A stretch of DNA of 61,756 bases from Clostridia bacterium (GCA_024403135.1 JAKSSK010000004.1:1-61756), one strand, 5' to 3'. Shown: positions 25,448-33,885, numbered from the stretch's first letter. The notes: generated by a model from the sequence alone, not told the origin. Made by a program: numbers and translations.

Positions 25448-25464
25448 GTCATATTTAATATGAC
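25448..25464. promoter_or_regulatory. Perfect palindrome upstream of the LysR gene
   Basis: GTCATATT-T-AATATGAC, 8-bp arms around one base, 19 bases before the LysR ATG. A LysR autoregulatory operator is the simplest reading. An A/T-rich stretch with a TATAAT hexamer (25412-25417) lies upstream as a possible -10. Confidence 0.45.
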
Positions 25465-25482
25465 AGAATGGAAAAGTGTTAA

Positions 25483-26364
25483 ATGGATATTACAAAGTGT
25501 AAAGCTTTGGTGTTATCCCTAGACCTTGGCAGCTTTTCCGCTGCAGGTGAACAACTGGGATATACCGCATCAGGCATAACTAAAATGGTAAACAACGTAG
25601 AAGAAGAGGTGGGCTTTCCCATAGTATCCAGAAGCAATAAAGGTATTGAACTGACCAGCGATGGAGAAAAGATCCTCCCTATCTTCAGGCACATCATTCA
25701 TGAAGAGGAAAAGGTAAATCAGATCAGCGCAGAGATAAGTGGACTTGTTAAGGGACATATAAGGGTAGGCACATACTACAGCATAGCCGCAGCTTGGTTA
25801 CCTGAAGTACTAAAGGGCTTCGAAGACATTCATCCTGACATAACCATAGATACGGTTGAAGAGTACAACAGAAACCTTATCACCATGCTTGAGACAGGTA
25901 GAATAGACTGCTGTTTCTTCGCATATAATCCGGCTTTTAAGGGAGACTGGATTCCTTTAAAAGAGGATGAGCTGGTGGCATGGCTACCAAAGAACCATCC
26001 GTTAGCAAAGGGGAAGACATTTCCTGTTAAGGCCCTGTCCGCAGAAAAGTTTATCCACACTAGACCAGGACAGGATACAGAGCTAGATAGATTTTTAAGA
26101 GAGAAAAAAATAAAGCCAAATACCATATTCACAACATCCGATGCCTTCACCACATATTCCATGGTGGAAGCTGGACTAGGTATTAGCTTTAACAATAGAC
26201 TGGTAACTTCAAGGTGGGACCTAGACGTGGTAACAATGCCATTCGATGAACCAAAGTTCGTATCACTTGGCATAGCAGTACCATCCATGCAGAGCGCATC
26301 ACCTGCCACAAAGAAGTTCATTAAATATGCAAAAGAGGTAATAAAAGAGAAGCTCCCTATTTAG
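25483..26364 (+). CDS. LysR-family transcriptional regulator
   Basis: 293 residues. N-terminal winged helix-turn-helix (about 1-60: FSAAGEQLGYTASGITKMVNNVEEEVG) and a two-lobed ligand-binding domain from about residue 88 (GHIRVGTYYSIAAAWLPEVL). The start codon abuts a four-codon ORF (ATG 25468 to TAA 25480, then ATG 25483) and has only a weak Shine-Dalgarno, so reinitiation may be involved. Its 3' end overlaps that of the symporter gene by 8 bases. Ligand and targets are unknown; self-regulation through the upstream palindrome is likely. Confidence 0.9.
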   Translation: MDITKCKALVLSLDLGSFSAAGEQLGYTASGITKMVNNVEEEVGFPIVSRSNKGIELTSDGEKILPIFRHIIHEEEKVNQISAEISGLVKGHIRVGTYYSIAAAWLPEVLKGFEDIHPDITIDTVEEYNRNLITMLETGRIDCCFFAYNPAFKGDWIPLKEDELVAWLPKNHPLAKGKTFPVKALSAEKFIHTRPGQDTELDRFLREKKIKPNTIFTTSDAFTTYSMVEAGLGISFNNRLVTSRWDLDVVTMPFDEPKFVSLGIAVPSMQSASPATKKFIKYAKEVIKEKLPI

Positions 26365-26376
26365 GAAGCTTCTTTT
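26348..26376. terminator. Bidirectional terminator inside overlapping gene ends
   Basis: AGAAGCTCCC (26348-26357) pairs with GGAAGCTTCT (26364-26373) with one mismatch. T-runs follow on both strands. The stop codons of the LysR gene and the symporter gene both lie in its loop region. Confidence 0.75.
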
Positions 26377-27769
26377 CATTCTTACGAGCCATGCCCTCTT
26401 TGCAAGATGTAACTACTATCTTGCTAAGTGCGAATAGTGCAAGGGCATTTGGAATAACCATTAAGTTGTTAAACATATCTGCAAGCTCCCAAACGGTATC
26501 GTTTTGAGCTATTGTTCCAAGGAACATAAATGTTAGTGCAAGCACCTGATAGAACTTTACAGCCTTCTTACCGAAGAAGTACTCTACGTTGATCTTACCG
26601 AATAGGTTCCAGCTAAGTACAGTAGAGAATGCGAAGAATAGCAGGCATACTGCAACGAACATTGCACCAAACTGATCTCCAAAGACTACGCTAAATGCAG
26701 TCTGAGATAGGTTAGTCTTATCTATGCCAATAGCTGTAAGGTCAGTGCCAAGCTTAATTATTCCATCTTCAGTATAAAGAGTGGAGATAATTACTAGCGC
26801 GTTTACTGTAAGCACTACGAATGTATCGATGAATACTCCGATCATAGCTACAACACCTTGATCGTGAGGATGCTCTACATTTGCTAAAGCGTGAGCGTGT
26901 GGAGTTGAACCCATACCTGCTTCATTGGAGAAAAGACCACGCTTTGCACCTTGAGATACAGCAATCTTAATTGCAGCACCAAAGCCACCACCGATGATGG
27001 CCTGAGGAGCAAATGCATACTTGAAGATCATGCCAAATGTTGCAGGGATGTAAGTTATTCTTGCACAAAGTACAATTAACGCTCCTACTAAGAAAAGTCC
27101 AGCCATGATTGGTACGATCTTTTCAGTTACAGAAGCAAGTCTTTGGATACCACCAAGGAAGATGAATGCACTGAATGCAACTAGGATTAAACCTATTACC
27201 CATGATGGAATGCCAAATGCTGTCTGCATAGTTGATCCAATTGAGTTTGATTGAACCATTGTACCCATGAAGCCTAGGGCAAGGATAGCTGCCACACCAA
27301 ACCAGATGGATAAAACCTTACCAGTAACGCCCTTGAATGCCTTTGTGATGTAGTATACAGGGCCGCCGTGGATTTGACCATCTTCATCAGTAACCCTAGT
27401 CTTAATTGCTAGAGTAGCTTCAGAGTAGATAGTTGCCATTCCTAGGAATGCAATAATCCACATCCAGAAGATAGCTCCAGGTCCTCCTAAAAGGATAGCA
27501 CCTGATGCTCCAACGATGTTACCAGTTCCTACTTGAGCTGCAATTGCAGTAGCAAGAGCCTGGAATGATGACATACCTGAGCTTTGCTTGTTTCCTTTTA
27601 GCTTAAGGTTTGAGAATACCTTCCTCATACCTTCTCCAAAGCAGCGTACCTGAACAAATCTAGTCTTAATTGAGAACCATAGACCAACTGCAATCAGTAA
27701 GAATACTAAGATGTAGTCGGACAGGTACGTGTTGACTGTCTGCGCAAAATGTAAAATCGCTTGTTCCAT
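26357..27769 (-). CDS. Sodium:alanine/glycine symporter (AGCS family)
   Basis: Na+-driven amino-acid uptake across the cytoplasmic membrane. 470 residues and about 11 membrane segments. Family motifs: GTGNIVGASGAILLGGPGAIFWMW near residue 80 and GLFSNEAGMGSTPHAHA around residue 280. The upstream glycine riboswitch makes glycine the likely physiological substrate. AGGAGAAG precedes ATG 27769. The leader of about 210 bases contains a ghost-aptamer hairpin, an aptamer and a terminator. Confidence 0.95.
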   Translation of the reverse strand: MEQAILHFAQTVNTYLSDYILVFLLIAVGLWFSIKTRFVQVRCFGEGMRKVFSNLKLKGNKQSSGMSSFQALATAIAAQVGTGNIVGASGAILLGGPGAIFWMWIIAFLGMATIYSEATLAIKTRVTDEDGQIHGGPVYYITKAFKGVTGKVLSIWFGVAAILALGFMGTMVQSNSIGSTMQTAFGIPSWVIGLILVAFSAFIFLGGIQRLASVTEKIVPIMAGLFLVGALIVLCARITYIPATFGMIFKYAFAPQAIIGGGFGAAIKIAVSQGAKRGLFSNEAGMGSTPHAHALANVEHPHDQGVVAMIGVFIDTFVVLTVNALVIISTLYTEDGIIKLGTDLTAIGIDKTNLSQTAFSVVFGDQFGAMFVAVCLLFFAFSTVLSWNLFGKINVEYFFGKKAVKFYQVLALTFMFLGTIAQNDTVWELADMFNNLMVIPNALALFALSKIVVTSCKEGMARKNEKKLPK

Positions 27770-27790
27770 AATCTTCTTCTCCTATCAATT

Positions 27791-27820
27791 AAAAAAGTTG
27801 CTATACGTATGAATAGCAAC
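27791..27820 (-). terminator. Riboswitch-controlled terminator before the symporter gene
   Basis: On the minus strand GTTGCTAT, an 8-base loop, ATAGCAAC, then six Ts. The first three bases of the stem are also the end of the aptamer P1 strand, so ligand binding and termination exclude each other. Confidence 0.85.
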
Positions 27821-27959
27821 TCTGGATTGTACAAAAACTAAAAAAATGTTTTGCTCTGTCCTTTGGCCTGAGAGATTCGGCATATTGCCTTGCACCTTCG
27901 GCACTCCTAAGGGAGATTCTCCAGAGTTCCTCGGTTTCCAGTCTTTTCATTCTGGAAAC
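27818..27959 (-). promoter_or_regulatory. Glycine riboswitch, single aptamer with upstream ghost aptamer
   Basis: Reading the minus strand, P1 is AACTCTGGA (27920-27928) paired with TCCAGAGTT (27818-27826). Inside are the conserved glycine-aptamer segments GTGCCGAAGGTGCAAGG and CTCTCAGGCCAAAGGACAGA. A hairpin GTTTCCAG/CTGGAAAC (27934-27959) lies 5' of it, as in singlets with an upstream ghost aptamer, a type known for transporters. Glycine should stabilise P1, stop the terminator forming and turn the symporter on. Confidence 0.92.
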
Positions 27960-27986
27960 TTCATTGGCGTATTTAAATATGCACAT

Positions 27987-28015
27987 ATATTAGCACCATC
28001 CATAAGCCTTGTCAA
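27987..28015 (-). promoter_or_regulatory. Promoter of the glycine-riboswitch transcript
   Basis: Minus strand: TTGACA (28010-28015), a 17-base spacer and TAATAT (27987-27992), among the strongest promoter matches in the window. Its -35 box shares five bases with the -35 box of the opposing promoter. Confidence 0.75.
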
Positions 28016-28037
28016 GCGATTAGAAAAATATTAAAAT
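28009..28037 (+). promoter_or_regulatory. Promoter of the LOG-family gene
   Basis: TTGTCA (28009-28014), a 17-base spacer and TAAAAT (28032-28037). It overlaps the symporter promoter at the -35 box. Confidence 0.6.
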
Positions 28038-28062
28038 ATATGGGTAGAAAGAGAGGGAAATT

Positions 28063-28632
28063 ATGAATATTTGCGTATATGCAGCATCAAGCGAAACAGT
28101 AGATAAAAAGTACATTCTCGCAGCAGAAAAACTAGGGGAAGAGATAGCAAAGGCTGGCCACGGCCTGGTGTTCGGAGGAGGAAGACAGGGCCTGATGGGC
28201 GGAGTATCTAGAGGCGCTCTGAGAAGAGGGGCAGAAGTCATAGGGGTTGCACCTAAGTTCTTCGACGTTCCAGGAATACTTGAAAAGGGCTGCACCAACT
28301 TCATATATACAGACACCATGAGAGAAAGAAAGCAGATCATGGAGGACATGTCAGATGCCTTCATCGTGCTTCCAGGAGGAATAGGGACTTTGGAGGAGTT
28401 TTTCGAGATCCTTACACTAAAGCAGCTAGGTAGACACGCTAAGCCAATAGCAGTGCTAAATGTAGCAGGATATTTTGACCACATCCAGCATATGTTAGTG
28501 AAAGCAGTAGAGGAAAACTTCATGAAAGAAGAGTGCCTAAAAATATTCAAGATATGTGAGAATATGGAGGAAGTTTTGGAATATGTAAATATGCCCGAAA
28601 CAGTAGACGTAAGGCACCTAAAAAACATTTAG
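28063..28632 (+). CDS. LOG-family nucleotide 5'-monophosphate phosphoribohydrolase
   Basis: 189 residues. The family motifs GGGRQGLMG (about residue 38) and PGGIGTLEEF (about 107), with the preceding MRERKQIM, identify the LOG/TIGR00730 group, which releases bases from nucleoside monophosphates (cytokinins in plants). In bacteria the usual substrate is uncertain. GAGAGGG precedes the ATG. It is transcribed away from the glycine symporter from an overlapping promoter. Confidence 0.88.
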   Translation: MNICVYAASSETVDKKYILAAEKLGEEIAKAGHGLVFGGGRQGLMGGVSRGALRRGAEVIGVAPKFFDVPGILEKGCTNFIYTDTMRERKQIMEDMSDAFIVLPGGIGTLEEFFEILTLKQLGRHAKPIAVLNVAGYFDHIQHMLVKAVEENFMKEECLKIFKICENMEEVLEYVNMPETVDVRHLKNI

Positions 28633-28637
28633 AAGTA

Positions 28638-28666
28638 TTGAAAAATGTAGGGAAAAGAGGTAAAAT
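28638..28666 (+). promoter_or_regulatory. Promoter of the cdaA operon
   Basis: TTGAAA (28638-28643), a 17-base spacer and TAAAAT (28661-28666), 31 bases before the cdaA ATG. Confidence 0.6.
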
Positions 28667-28696
28667 ATTAGGGAGTGTGAATTAGGGGAGTATATT

Positions 28697-29668
28697 ATGG
28701 AAAAAATACTTAATAATTTAATTACGGGATTTAGCATAAGCGATATTTTAGATATTCTAATTGTCGCTTTTATCGCATATAAAGCTATAGAGTTTATCGT
28801 TGAATCAAGAGCAGGACAGCTGGTAAAAGGCATACTTATTATAGTGGTAATGTACCTTCTATCAGACCTACTTAACCTGTACACTCTGCACTGGCTACTT
28901 AAGTCCACCTTCGCTATCGGCGTAATAGCCCTTGTAGTGGTATTCCAGCCAGAACTTCGTAGAGCTTTAGAGTACGTAGGCAGAGGTAATATTGTAAGCA
29001 GCCAGTTTAGAAACATGGACTCCGCCAAGATAAGCCAGACTGTATCAGAACTTGCAAAGGCAGCAGGAGAACTGTCGGATACTAAGACTGGTGCACTTTT
29101 GGTTTTCGAAAGAGAAACACCTTTAAACGATATTATAGAGACAGGCACAGTTATTAATTCAAAGGTATCATCACAGCTAGTTGGAACCATCTTCTACGAA
29201 GGCTCACCACTTCACGATGGTGCAGTAATAGTTAGAGGAGCAAAGCTTTACGCAGCAGGATGCGTACTTCCTCTTACAGAAGATAAGAAGTTAAACAAGT
29301 CCCTAGGAACTAGACATAGAGCAGGCATAGGAATCACAGAGAATTCTGACGCCCTTGTAGTAATAGTTTCAGAGGAGACAGGAATAATATCCGTTGCTGA
29401 AAATGGAAACCTAACTAGGTCATATACACCAAGGACCTTGGAAAAGGTACTTCTAGATTTCTATACAGGCAACATGGATAAATACAAGGATAAAGTGAGC
29501 TTCCTTGGAAAGCTAAAGCTTAGAAAGGGGGATGACGAAAATGAAGAAAAAAAAAAAAGTTGCAATGGCCGTATCCCTTTTAATAGCCATAGCCCTTTGG
29601 GTATATGTTGCAGGAACTATGGATCCTGTGGCAAAGAAGACATTCCAGGGCATCCCAGTAACATTTGA
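28697..29668 (+). CDS. cdaA: Diadenylate cyclase CdaA with an out-of-frame tail
   Basis: Makes c-di-AMP from two ATP at the membrane. Three N-terminal membrane helices (about 15-95) are followed by a DAC domain with both catalytic motifs, GSPLHDGAVIV and GTRHRAGIG. The frame gives 323 residues, against roughly 270-280 in the family. The first 281 or so are the normal protein; the last 39 come from reading through a run of 12 As and 110 bases of cdaR in another frame, giving a Cys/Gly/Ser-rich tail with no domain character. It is the first gene of cdaA-cdaR-glmM-glmS. The tail may be real, or the A-tract may shift the frame in part of the population. Confidence 0.9.
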   Translation: MEKILNNLITGFSISDILDILIVAFIAYKAIEFIVESRAGQLVKGILIIVVMYLLSDLLNLYTLHWLLKSTFAIGVIALVVVFQPELRRALEYVGRGNIVSSQFRNMDSAKISQTVSELAKAAGELSDTKTGALLVFERETPLNDIIETGTVINSKVSSQLVGTIFYEGSPLHDGAVIVRGAKLYAAGCVLPLTEDKKLNKSLGTRHRAGIGITENSDALVVIVSEETGIISVAENGNLTRSYTPRTLEKVLLDFYTGNMDKYKDKVSFLGKLKLRKGDDENEEKKKSCNGRIPFNSHSPLGICCRNYGSCGKEDIPGHPSNI

Positions 29669-30674
29669 AAACGAAGAAGCGCTTAACGACGCAGGCTTTG
29701 CAGTAGCAGGCTGCAATCTTTCACAGATGAGCGTAACCCTTTCAGCAAACAAGTCCGTAATCAACAAGATCGATGAAGAAGACATAGTTTGCACAGTAGA
29801 CGTAAAGAACCTAGACCTGGGAGAAAACGAGTGCAGAATAAAGGTTGTGGTTCCAAGCAAGGTTAAGGTGGTGGACCAGGAATTCGAAACAGCTAGAGTT
29901 AAGGTTGAGATGGTCAAGTATGAGAAGAAAGAGGTACAGGTTTCCTTCACGAATATAGAGGATGAGGGACTTGAACCCACAGCCATTTCAAAGAGCCTTT
30001 CAAATGCAGTGGTATACGGAGCAGCTTCACTGGTAGACAGGGTTAGCTACGTAAAGGCGGCTATAGATACAGCAAATGTAAGCAAGAGCCAAGGCATTGT
30101 AAGAGCAAAGCTGGTTCCCGTAGACGAAAAGGGAAACAGGGTTAAAGAAGTTAAGACAAGAGAGGACTTCATAAACGTAACAACTATCCTGTACTCAACA
30201 AAGAAAGTACCACTAAAGGTTAGAATCATAGGAGCAGGAGAAAGACAAGTAGAAAAGCCTAGCCAGGTAACAATAAAGGGACCGCTAGACATATTAGATA
30301 CAATCAAGGAAGTTAAAGCTGAAGATGTGTATGTTGGTCTAGAGAGCAAGATAGCAATCAAGGTTAAACTTCCAAAGGACGTATACCTTTCAGAATCGGA
30401 TAGCAAGATGGTTGTAAAGGTTGAACAAGTAGGAGAGGCTACAAAGACATTTACAATATCTGCCGATCAGATAAAGACAAGTGGAGACTACAGAATAGAG
30501 ACAAAAGCAGTAGAGATAGTCCTTAAAGGAAAGAAGTCTGTAATGGAAGTTATTACAGAAAAAGACATAAAGCTTTCCTGTGATGAAGAGGGACAACTTA
30601 AGTGCCACGTAGGCCAAGAGGTTGAGATAGTAGAGATAAGTCCTTCAAAGGTACAGATAACATTAGAAGATTAA
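29541..30674 (+). CDS. cdaR: CdaA regulatory protein CdaR (YbbR-domain)
   Basis: Membrane-anchored regulator of CdaA. 377 residues: a lysine-rich N-terminus, a single membrane helix (VAMAVSLLIAIALWVYVAG) and an extracellular part with about four YbbR repeats (for example VTIKGPLDILDTIKEVKAEDV). ATG 29541 is chosen over 29532 because AAAGGGGG stands about 10 bases upstream and abuts the earlier codon. The first codons are ATG AAG followed by AAA repeats, which create the A12 tract shared with cdaA in a different frame. The overlap with the cdaA frame is 128 bases. Confidence 0.88.
   Translation: MKKKKKVAMAVSLLIAIALWVYVAGTMDPVAKKTFQGIPVTFENEEALNDAGFAVAGCNLSQMSVTLSANKSVINKIDEEDIVCTVDVKNLDLGENECRIKVVVPSKVKVVDQEFETARVKVEMVKYEKKEVQVSFTNIEDEGLEPTAISKSLSNAVVYGAASLVDRVSYVKAAIDTANVSKSQGIVRAKLVPVDEKGNRVKEVKTREDFINVTTILYSTKKVPLKVRIIGAGERQVEKPSQVTIKGPLDILDTIKEVKAEDVYVGLESKIAIKVKLPKDVYLSESDSKMVVKVEQVGEATKTFTISADQIKTSGDYRIETKAVEIVLKGKKSVMEVITEKDIKLSCDEEGQLKCHVGQEVEIVEISPSKVQITLED
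29547..29558 (+). repeat. 12-A homopolymer at the cdaA/cdaR junction
   Basis: Twelve consecutive As, read as K codons by both genes but in different frames. Loss of one A, in DNA or through transcriptional slippage, joins the cdaA frame to that of cdaR; gain of one A ends cdaA at 29583. Confidence 0.9.
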
Positions 30675-30685
30675 GGAGAATATGT

Positions 30686-32035
30686 ATGGGAAAAATATTT
30701 GGAACAGATGGAGCTAGAGGAGTAGCCAACCTAGAGATTACTCCAAAGCTTGCCTTCGATCTTGGTAAGGCAGCAGCAGAAGTTCTAAAGACAAGTGAAA
30801 AAATGCCTATCTTCGTAGTAGGTAAGGATACAAGAATTTCAGGGGATATGCTGGAGGCAGCCCTTACAGCAGGAATCCTTTCAGAGGGAGGAAACGTAAT
30901 AAAGGCAGGAGTAATCCCTACACCTGCAGTAGCATATCTTGTAAGGCACTTCAAGGCAGATGCAGGAGTGGTAATTTCAGCATCACACAACACCTTCGAA
31001 TACAACGGCATAAAGCTTTTCAATGGGGAGGGCTTTAAGCTAGACGATTCCATAGAGGAGAAGATAGAAAAGCTAGTTGAATCAGGCTTTGAAGATAAGG
31101 AAATTCCAGTAGGTGAAAACCTGGGAAGATGCTTTGATGCAGAGCAGAATGCAAAGGACCTTTACGTTAAGTTCCTTCTATCCAAGATAGATATTAACCT
31201 AAAGGGTATGAGAGTTGTTTTAGACTGTGCCAACGGTGCAGCATACCAGGTAGCTCCAAGGGTGTATGAAGCACTAGGTGCAGACGTAACAGTTATTGGG
31301 GCTGAGCCAGACGGAAGCAACATAAACCACGACTGCGGATCAACCAAGCCTCAGCAACTTGAAAACAAGGTGCTAGAAGTTGGAGCAGACATTGGACTTG
31401 CCTTTGACGGTGACGCAGATAGGCTTATCGTTGTAGACGATAGAGGAAGAGAAGTCAACGGAGATAAGACCATTTGCATCTGCGCAAAGATGCTAAAGGA
31501 CGAGGGATCTTTAGTGGATAACAGGGTTACAGCAACCGTAATGAGTAACCTAGGTTTCCACAAGTATCTTGAGAAGATCGGATGCAAGGTGGATGCAACA
31601 AAGGTTGGAGATAGATACGTTATCGAGTCCATGCTGAAGACAGGAAGCGTGCTAGGCGGCGAGCAGTCAGGACACATCATCTTCCTTAACCATACAACCA
31701 CAGGTGATGGAACTATGTCATCACTTCAGGTTATGAAGGCCCTTTACAAGGATGGAAGAAAGATGTCAAAGATGGCAGACGAGATAGAGCTTTTCCCTCA
31801 GGTGCTTGTAAATGCAAAGATAAAGAACGAGCACAAGAAGGACTACATGCTAGATAGAGAAGTAAGAGAAATGATTCAGGCCATAGAGGATAAGATGGCT
31901 GGAAATGGAAGAGTATTAATTAGACCTTCAGGAACAGAACCTCTAGTAAGGGTAATGCTTGAAGGAAAGGACGTAGCAGTCATCACTAGGTACGCAGAAG
32001 ACCTGGCTAAGCTGCTGGAAAAGAAATTTCAATAG
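30686..32035 (+). CDS. glmM: Phosphoglucosamine mutase
   Basis: Converts glucosamine 6-phosphate to the 1-phosphate for UDP-GlcNAc synthesis. 449 residues. FGTDGARGVAN at the N-terminus, the phosphoserine loop VISASHNTFEYNGIKLF (about residue 100), the metal loop FDGDADRLIVVDDRG and the C-terminal RPSGTEPLVRVM are intact. GGAGAATATGT precedes the ATG. In relatives CdaA, CdaR and GlmM form a complex and c-di-AMP synthesis is inhibited by GlmM; the conserved order supports that here. Confidence 0.96.
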   Translation: MGKIFGTDGARGVANLEITPKLAFDLGKAAAEVLKTSEKMPIFVVGKDTRISGDMLEAALTAGILSEGGNVIKAGVIPTPAVAYLVRHFKADAGVVISASHNTFEYNGIKLFNGEGFKLDDSIEEKIEKLVESGFEDKEIPVGENLGRCFDAEQNAKDLYVKFLLSKIDINLKGMRVVLDCANGAAYQVAPRVYEALGADVTVIGAEPDGSNINHDCGSTKPQQLENKVLEVGADIGLAFDGDADRLIVVDDRGREVNGDKTICICAKMLKDEGSLVDNRVTATVMSNLGFHKYLEKIGCKVDATKVGDRYVIESMLKTGSVLGGEQSGHIIFLNHTTTGDGTMSSLQVMKALYKDGRKMSKMADEIELFPQVLVNAKIKNEHKKDYMLDREVREMIQAIEDKMAGNGRVLIRPSGTEPLVRVMLEGKDVAVITRYAEDLAKLLEKKFQ

Positions 32036-32044
32036 AGGCGTAAT

Positions 32045-33877
32045 ATGTGCGGAATAGTTGGATACGTTGGCCATGGTGATGCTAAAGAAATCATCATTGA
32101 CGGATTAAAGAAACTTGAATACAGAGGATACGATTCAGCGGGAATCGCAATTCAACAAAGAGGACAGCTGAAGATTAGAAAGCAGGTTGGTGGAATAGCT
32201 AATCTTGAAGAACTGATTGGTACAGAGGATATGACTGCAAACTGCGGAGTAGGCCATACTAGATGGGCTACCCACGGAGCACCTTCAACAATCAATGCTC
32301 ATCCACATAGCAATCAGGATAACACCATCGCAGTAGTGCATAACGGTATTATCGAGAACTATGTGGAATTGAAGAACTGGCTGATAGAAAACTACGACAT
32401 CGACTTTAAGTCAGAGACAGATACAGAGGTAGTAGCTCAGCTTATCGGGGTTTTCTTCGAAGGAGATCTGCTTGATGCCGTATACAAGGCAGTTGAGAAG
32501 ATGAGAGGAGCATACGCAATCTGCGCAGTTGCAGCAGACGACCCTAACAAGTTAGTTGCAGTTAGAAAGGACGCACCTCTAATCGCAGGACTAGGAAAGG
32601 ATGAGAACTTCATAGCATCAGACATTCCAGCCCTATTAAAGTACGTCAAGGAAATCTACCTAATAGAAAACAACGAGACAGTAGTGGTTACTCCAGACAG
32701 CGTTCAGATACTAGACGAGCAGAGAAGACCTGTCAAGAGAGATGTATTCCACGTATCATGGGATGCGGATTCAGCTGAAAAGGAAGGCTATGACCACTTC
32801 ATGCTAAAGGAGATCTTCGAACAACCTAAGGGACTTACAGAAACCCTTATGAGAAGATTAAACGACGATGGAACCATCAACCTTGATGGCATTTCCATGA
32901 CCAAGGAAGAAATTGAAAACTTCAATAAGATATATATAGTTGCATGCGGAACAGCTTACCACGCAGGCCTAGTTGGAAAGTATGTAATAGAGAGACTAGC
33001 TAGAGTACCGGTTGAGGTAGACGTGGCATCAGAATTTAGATACAGGAATCCATTTGTAGACGATAAAACCTTGTTCATTGCAATCAGCCAATCAGGTGAA
33101 ACCCTAGATACCCTAGCAGCTTTAAGAGAAGCTAAGTCAAAGGGCGCTAGAATCCTTTCAGTAGTAAACGTAGTAGGAAGCTCAGTAGCAAGAGAATCCG
33201 ATGACGTATTCTACACATGGGCAGGCCCAGAGATCGCAGTAGCTTCAACCAAGGCATATACAACTCAGCTTATGTGCATGTACCTGATAGCCCTTCACAT
33301 GGCCTATGAGAGAGGTACAATCACCAAGGAATTCTACGACCAGTTCATAGCTGATCTAAAGGAAATTCCAGATAAGATAAGCTACTTCTTAAAGGCTAAG
33401 ACAGGCTCAGTTGAAAAGCTGGCTAAGAAGCTTTACAACAGAGACCAAGTATTCTTCATAGGAAGAGGCCTGGATTCAGCAGTAGCTTACGAAGGTTCAC
33501 TGAAGCTTAAGGAGATTTCATATATCAACTCATTTGCCATTGCAGCAGGTGAGCTTAAGCACGGAACCATCGCATTGATGGAACCTGAAACGCTGGTGGT
33601 TACACTGGCAACCCAGGACTTCCTATACGAGAAGATCCTATCCAATATTCAGGAAATTAAGGCTAGAGGAGCCCACATCGTATCAGTTGCCAAGGATGGC
33701 AAGGAGGATGTTAAGGCTCACTCTAACGAGACAATATATATCCCATATTGCAGAGACGAGATTACGCCGCTATTATCCGTAATCCCACTTCAGCTATTTG
33801 CATACTATGTAGCGAAGGAAAAGGGCTGCAATATAGATAAACCTAAGAACCTAGCAAAAGCGGTTACAGTAGAGTAG
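32045..33877 (+). CDS. glmS: Glutamine-fructose-6-phosphate aminotransferase
   Basis: First step of amino-sugar synthesis. 610 residues, full length. The N-terminal glutaminase starts MCGIVGYVG with the nucleophile Cys2, followed by YDSAGIA and GVGHTRWATHG; two SIS domains follow, with IVACGTAYHAGLVGKY and QSGETLDTLAALREA, and the C-terminus ends NLAKAVTVE. No glmS ribozyme lies upstream, since the gap to glmM is only 9 bases; control must act on the operon or through GlmM. Confidence 0.97.
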   Translation: MCGIVGYVGHGDAKEIIIDGLKKLEYRGYDSAGIAIQQRGQLKIRKQVGGIANLEELIGTEDMTANCGVGHTRWATHGAPSTINAHPHSNQDNTIAVVHNGIIENYVELKNWLIENYDIDFKSETDTEVVAQLIGVFFEGDLLDAVYKAVEKMRGAYAICAVAADDPNKLVAVRKDAPLIAGLGKDENFIASDIPALLKYVKEIYLIENNETVVVTPDSVQILDEQRRPVKRDVFHVSWDADSAEKEGYDHFMLKEIFEQPKGLTETLMRRLNDDGTINLDGISMTKEEIENFNKIYIVACGTAYHAGLVGKYVIERLARVPVEVDVASEFRYRNPFVDDKTLFIAISQSGETLDTLAALREAKSKGARILSVVNVVGSSVARESDDVFYTWAGPEIAVASTKAYTTQLMCMYLIALHMAYERGTITKEFYDQFIADLKEIPDKISYFLKAKTGSVEKLAKKLYNRDQVFFIGRGLDSAVAYEGSLKLKEISYINSFAIAAGELKHGTIALMEPETLVVTLATQDFLYEKILSNIQEIKARGAHIVSVAKDGKEDVKAHSNETIYIPYCRDEITPLLSVIPLQLFAYYVAKEKGCNIDKPKNLAKAVTVE

Positions 33878-33885
33878 GAGAACTT

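Noticed and set aside
29559..29668. CdaA tail as a genuine Cys-rich domain
   Set aside because: It is the cdaR coding sequence read in another frame and resembles no domain; kept as part of the frame only.
32030..32050. glmS ribozyme
   Set aside because: The glmM-glmS gap is only 9 bases, too short for it.
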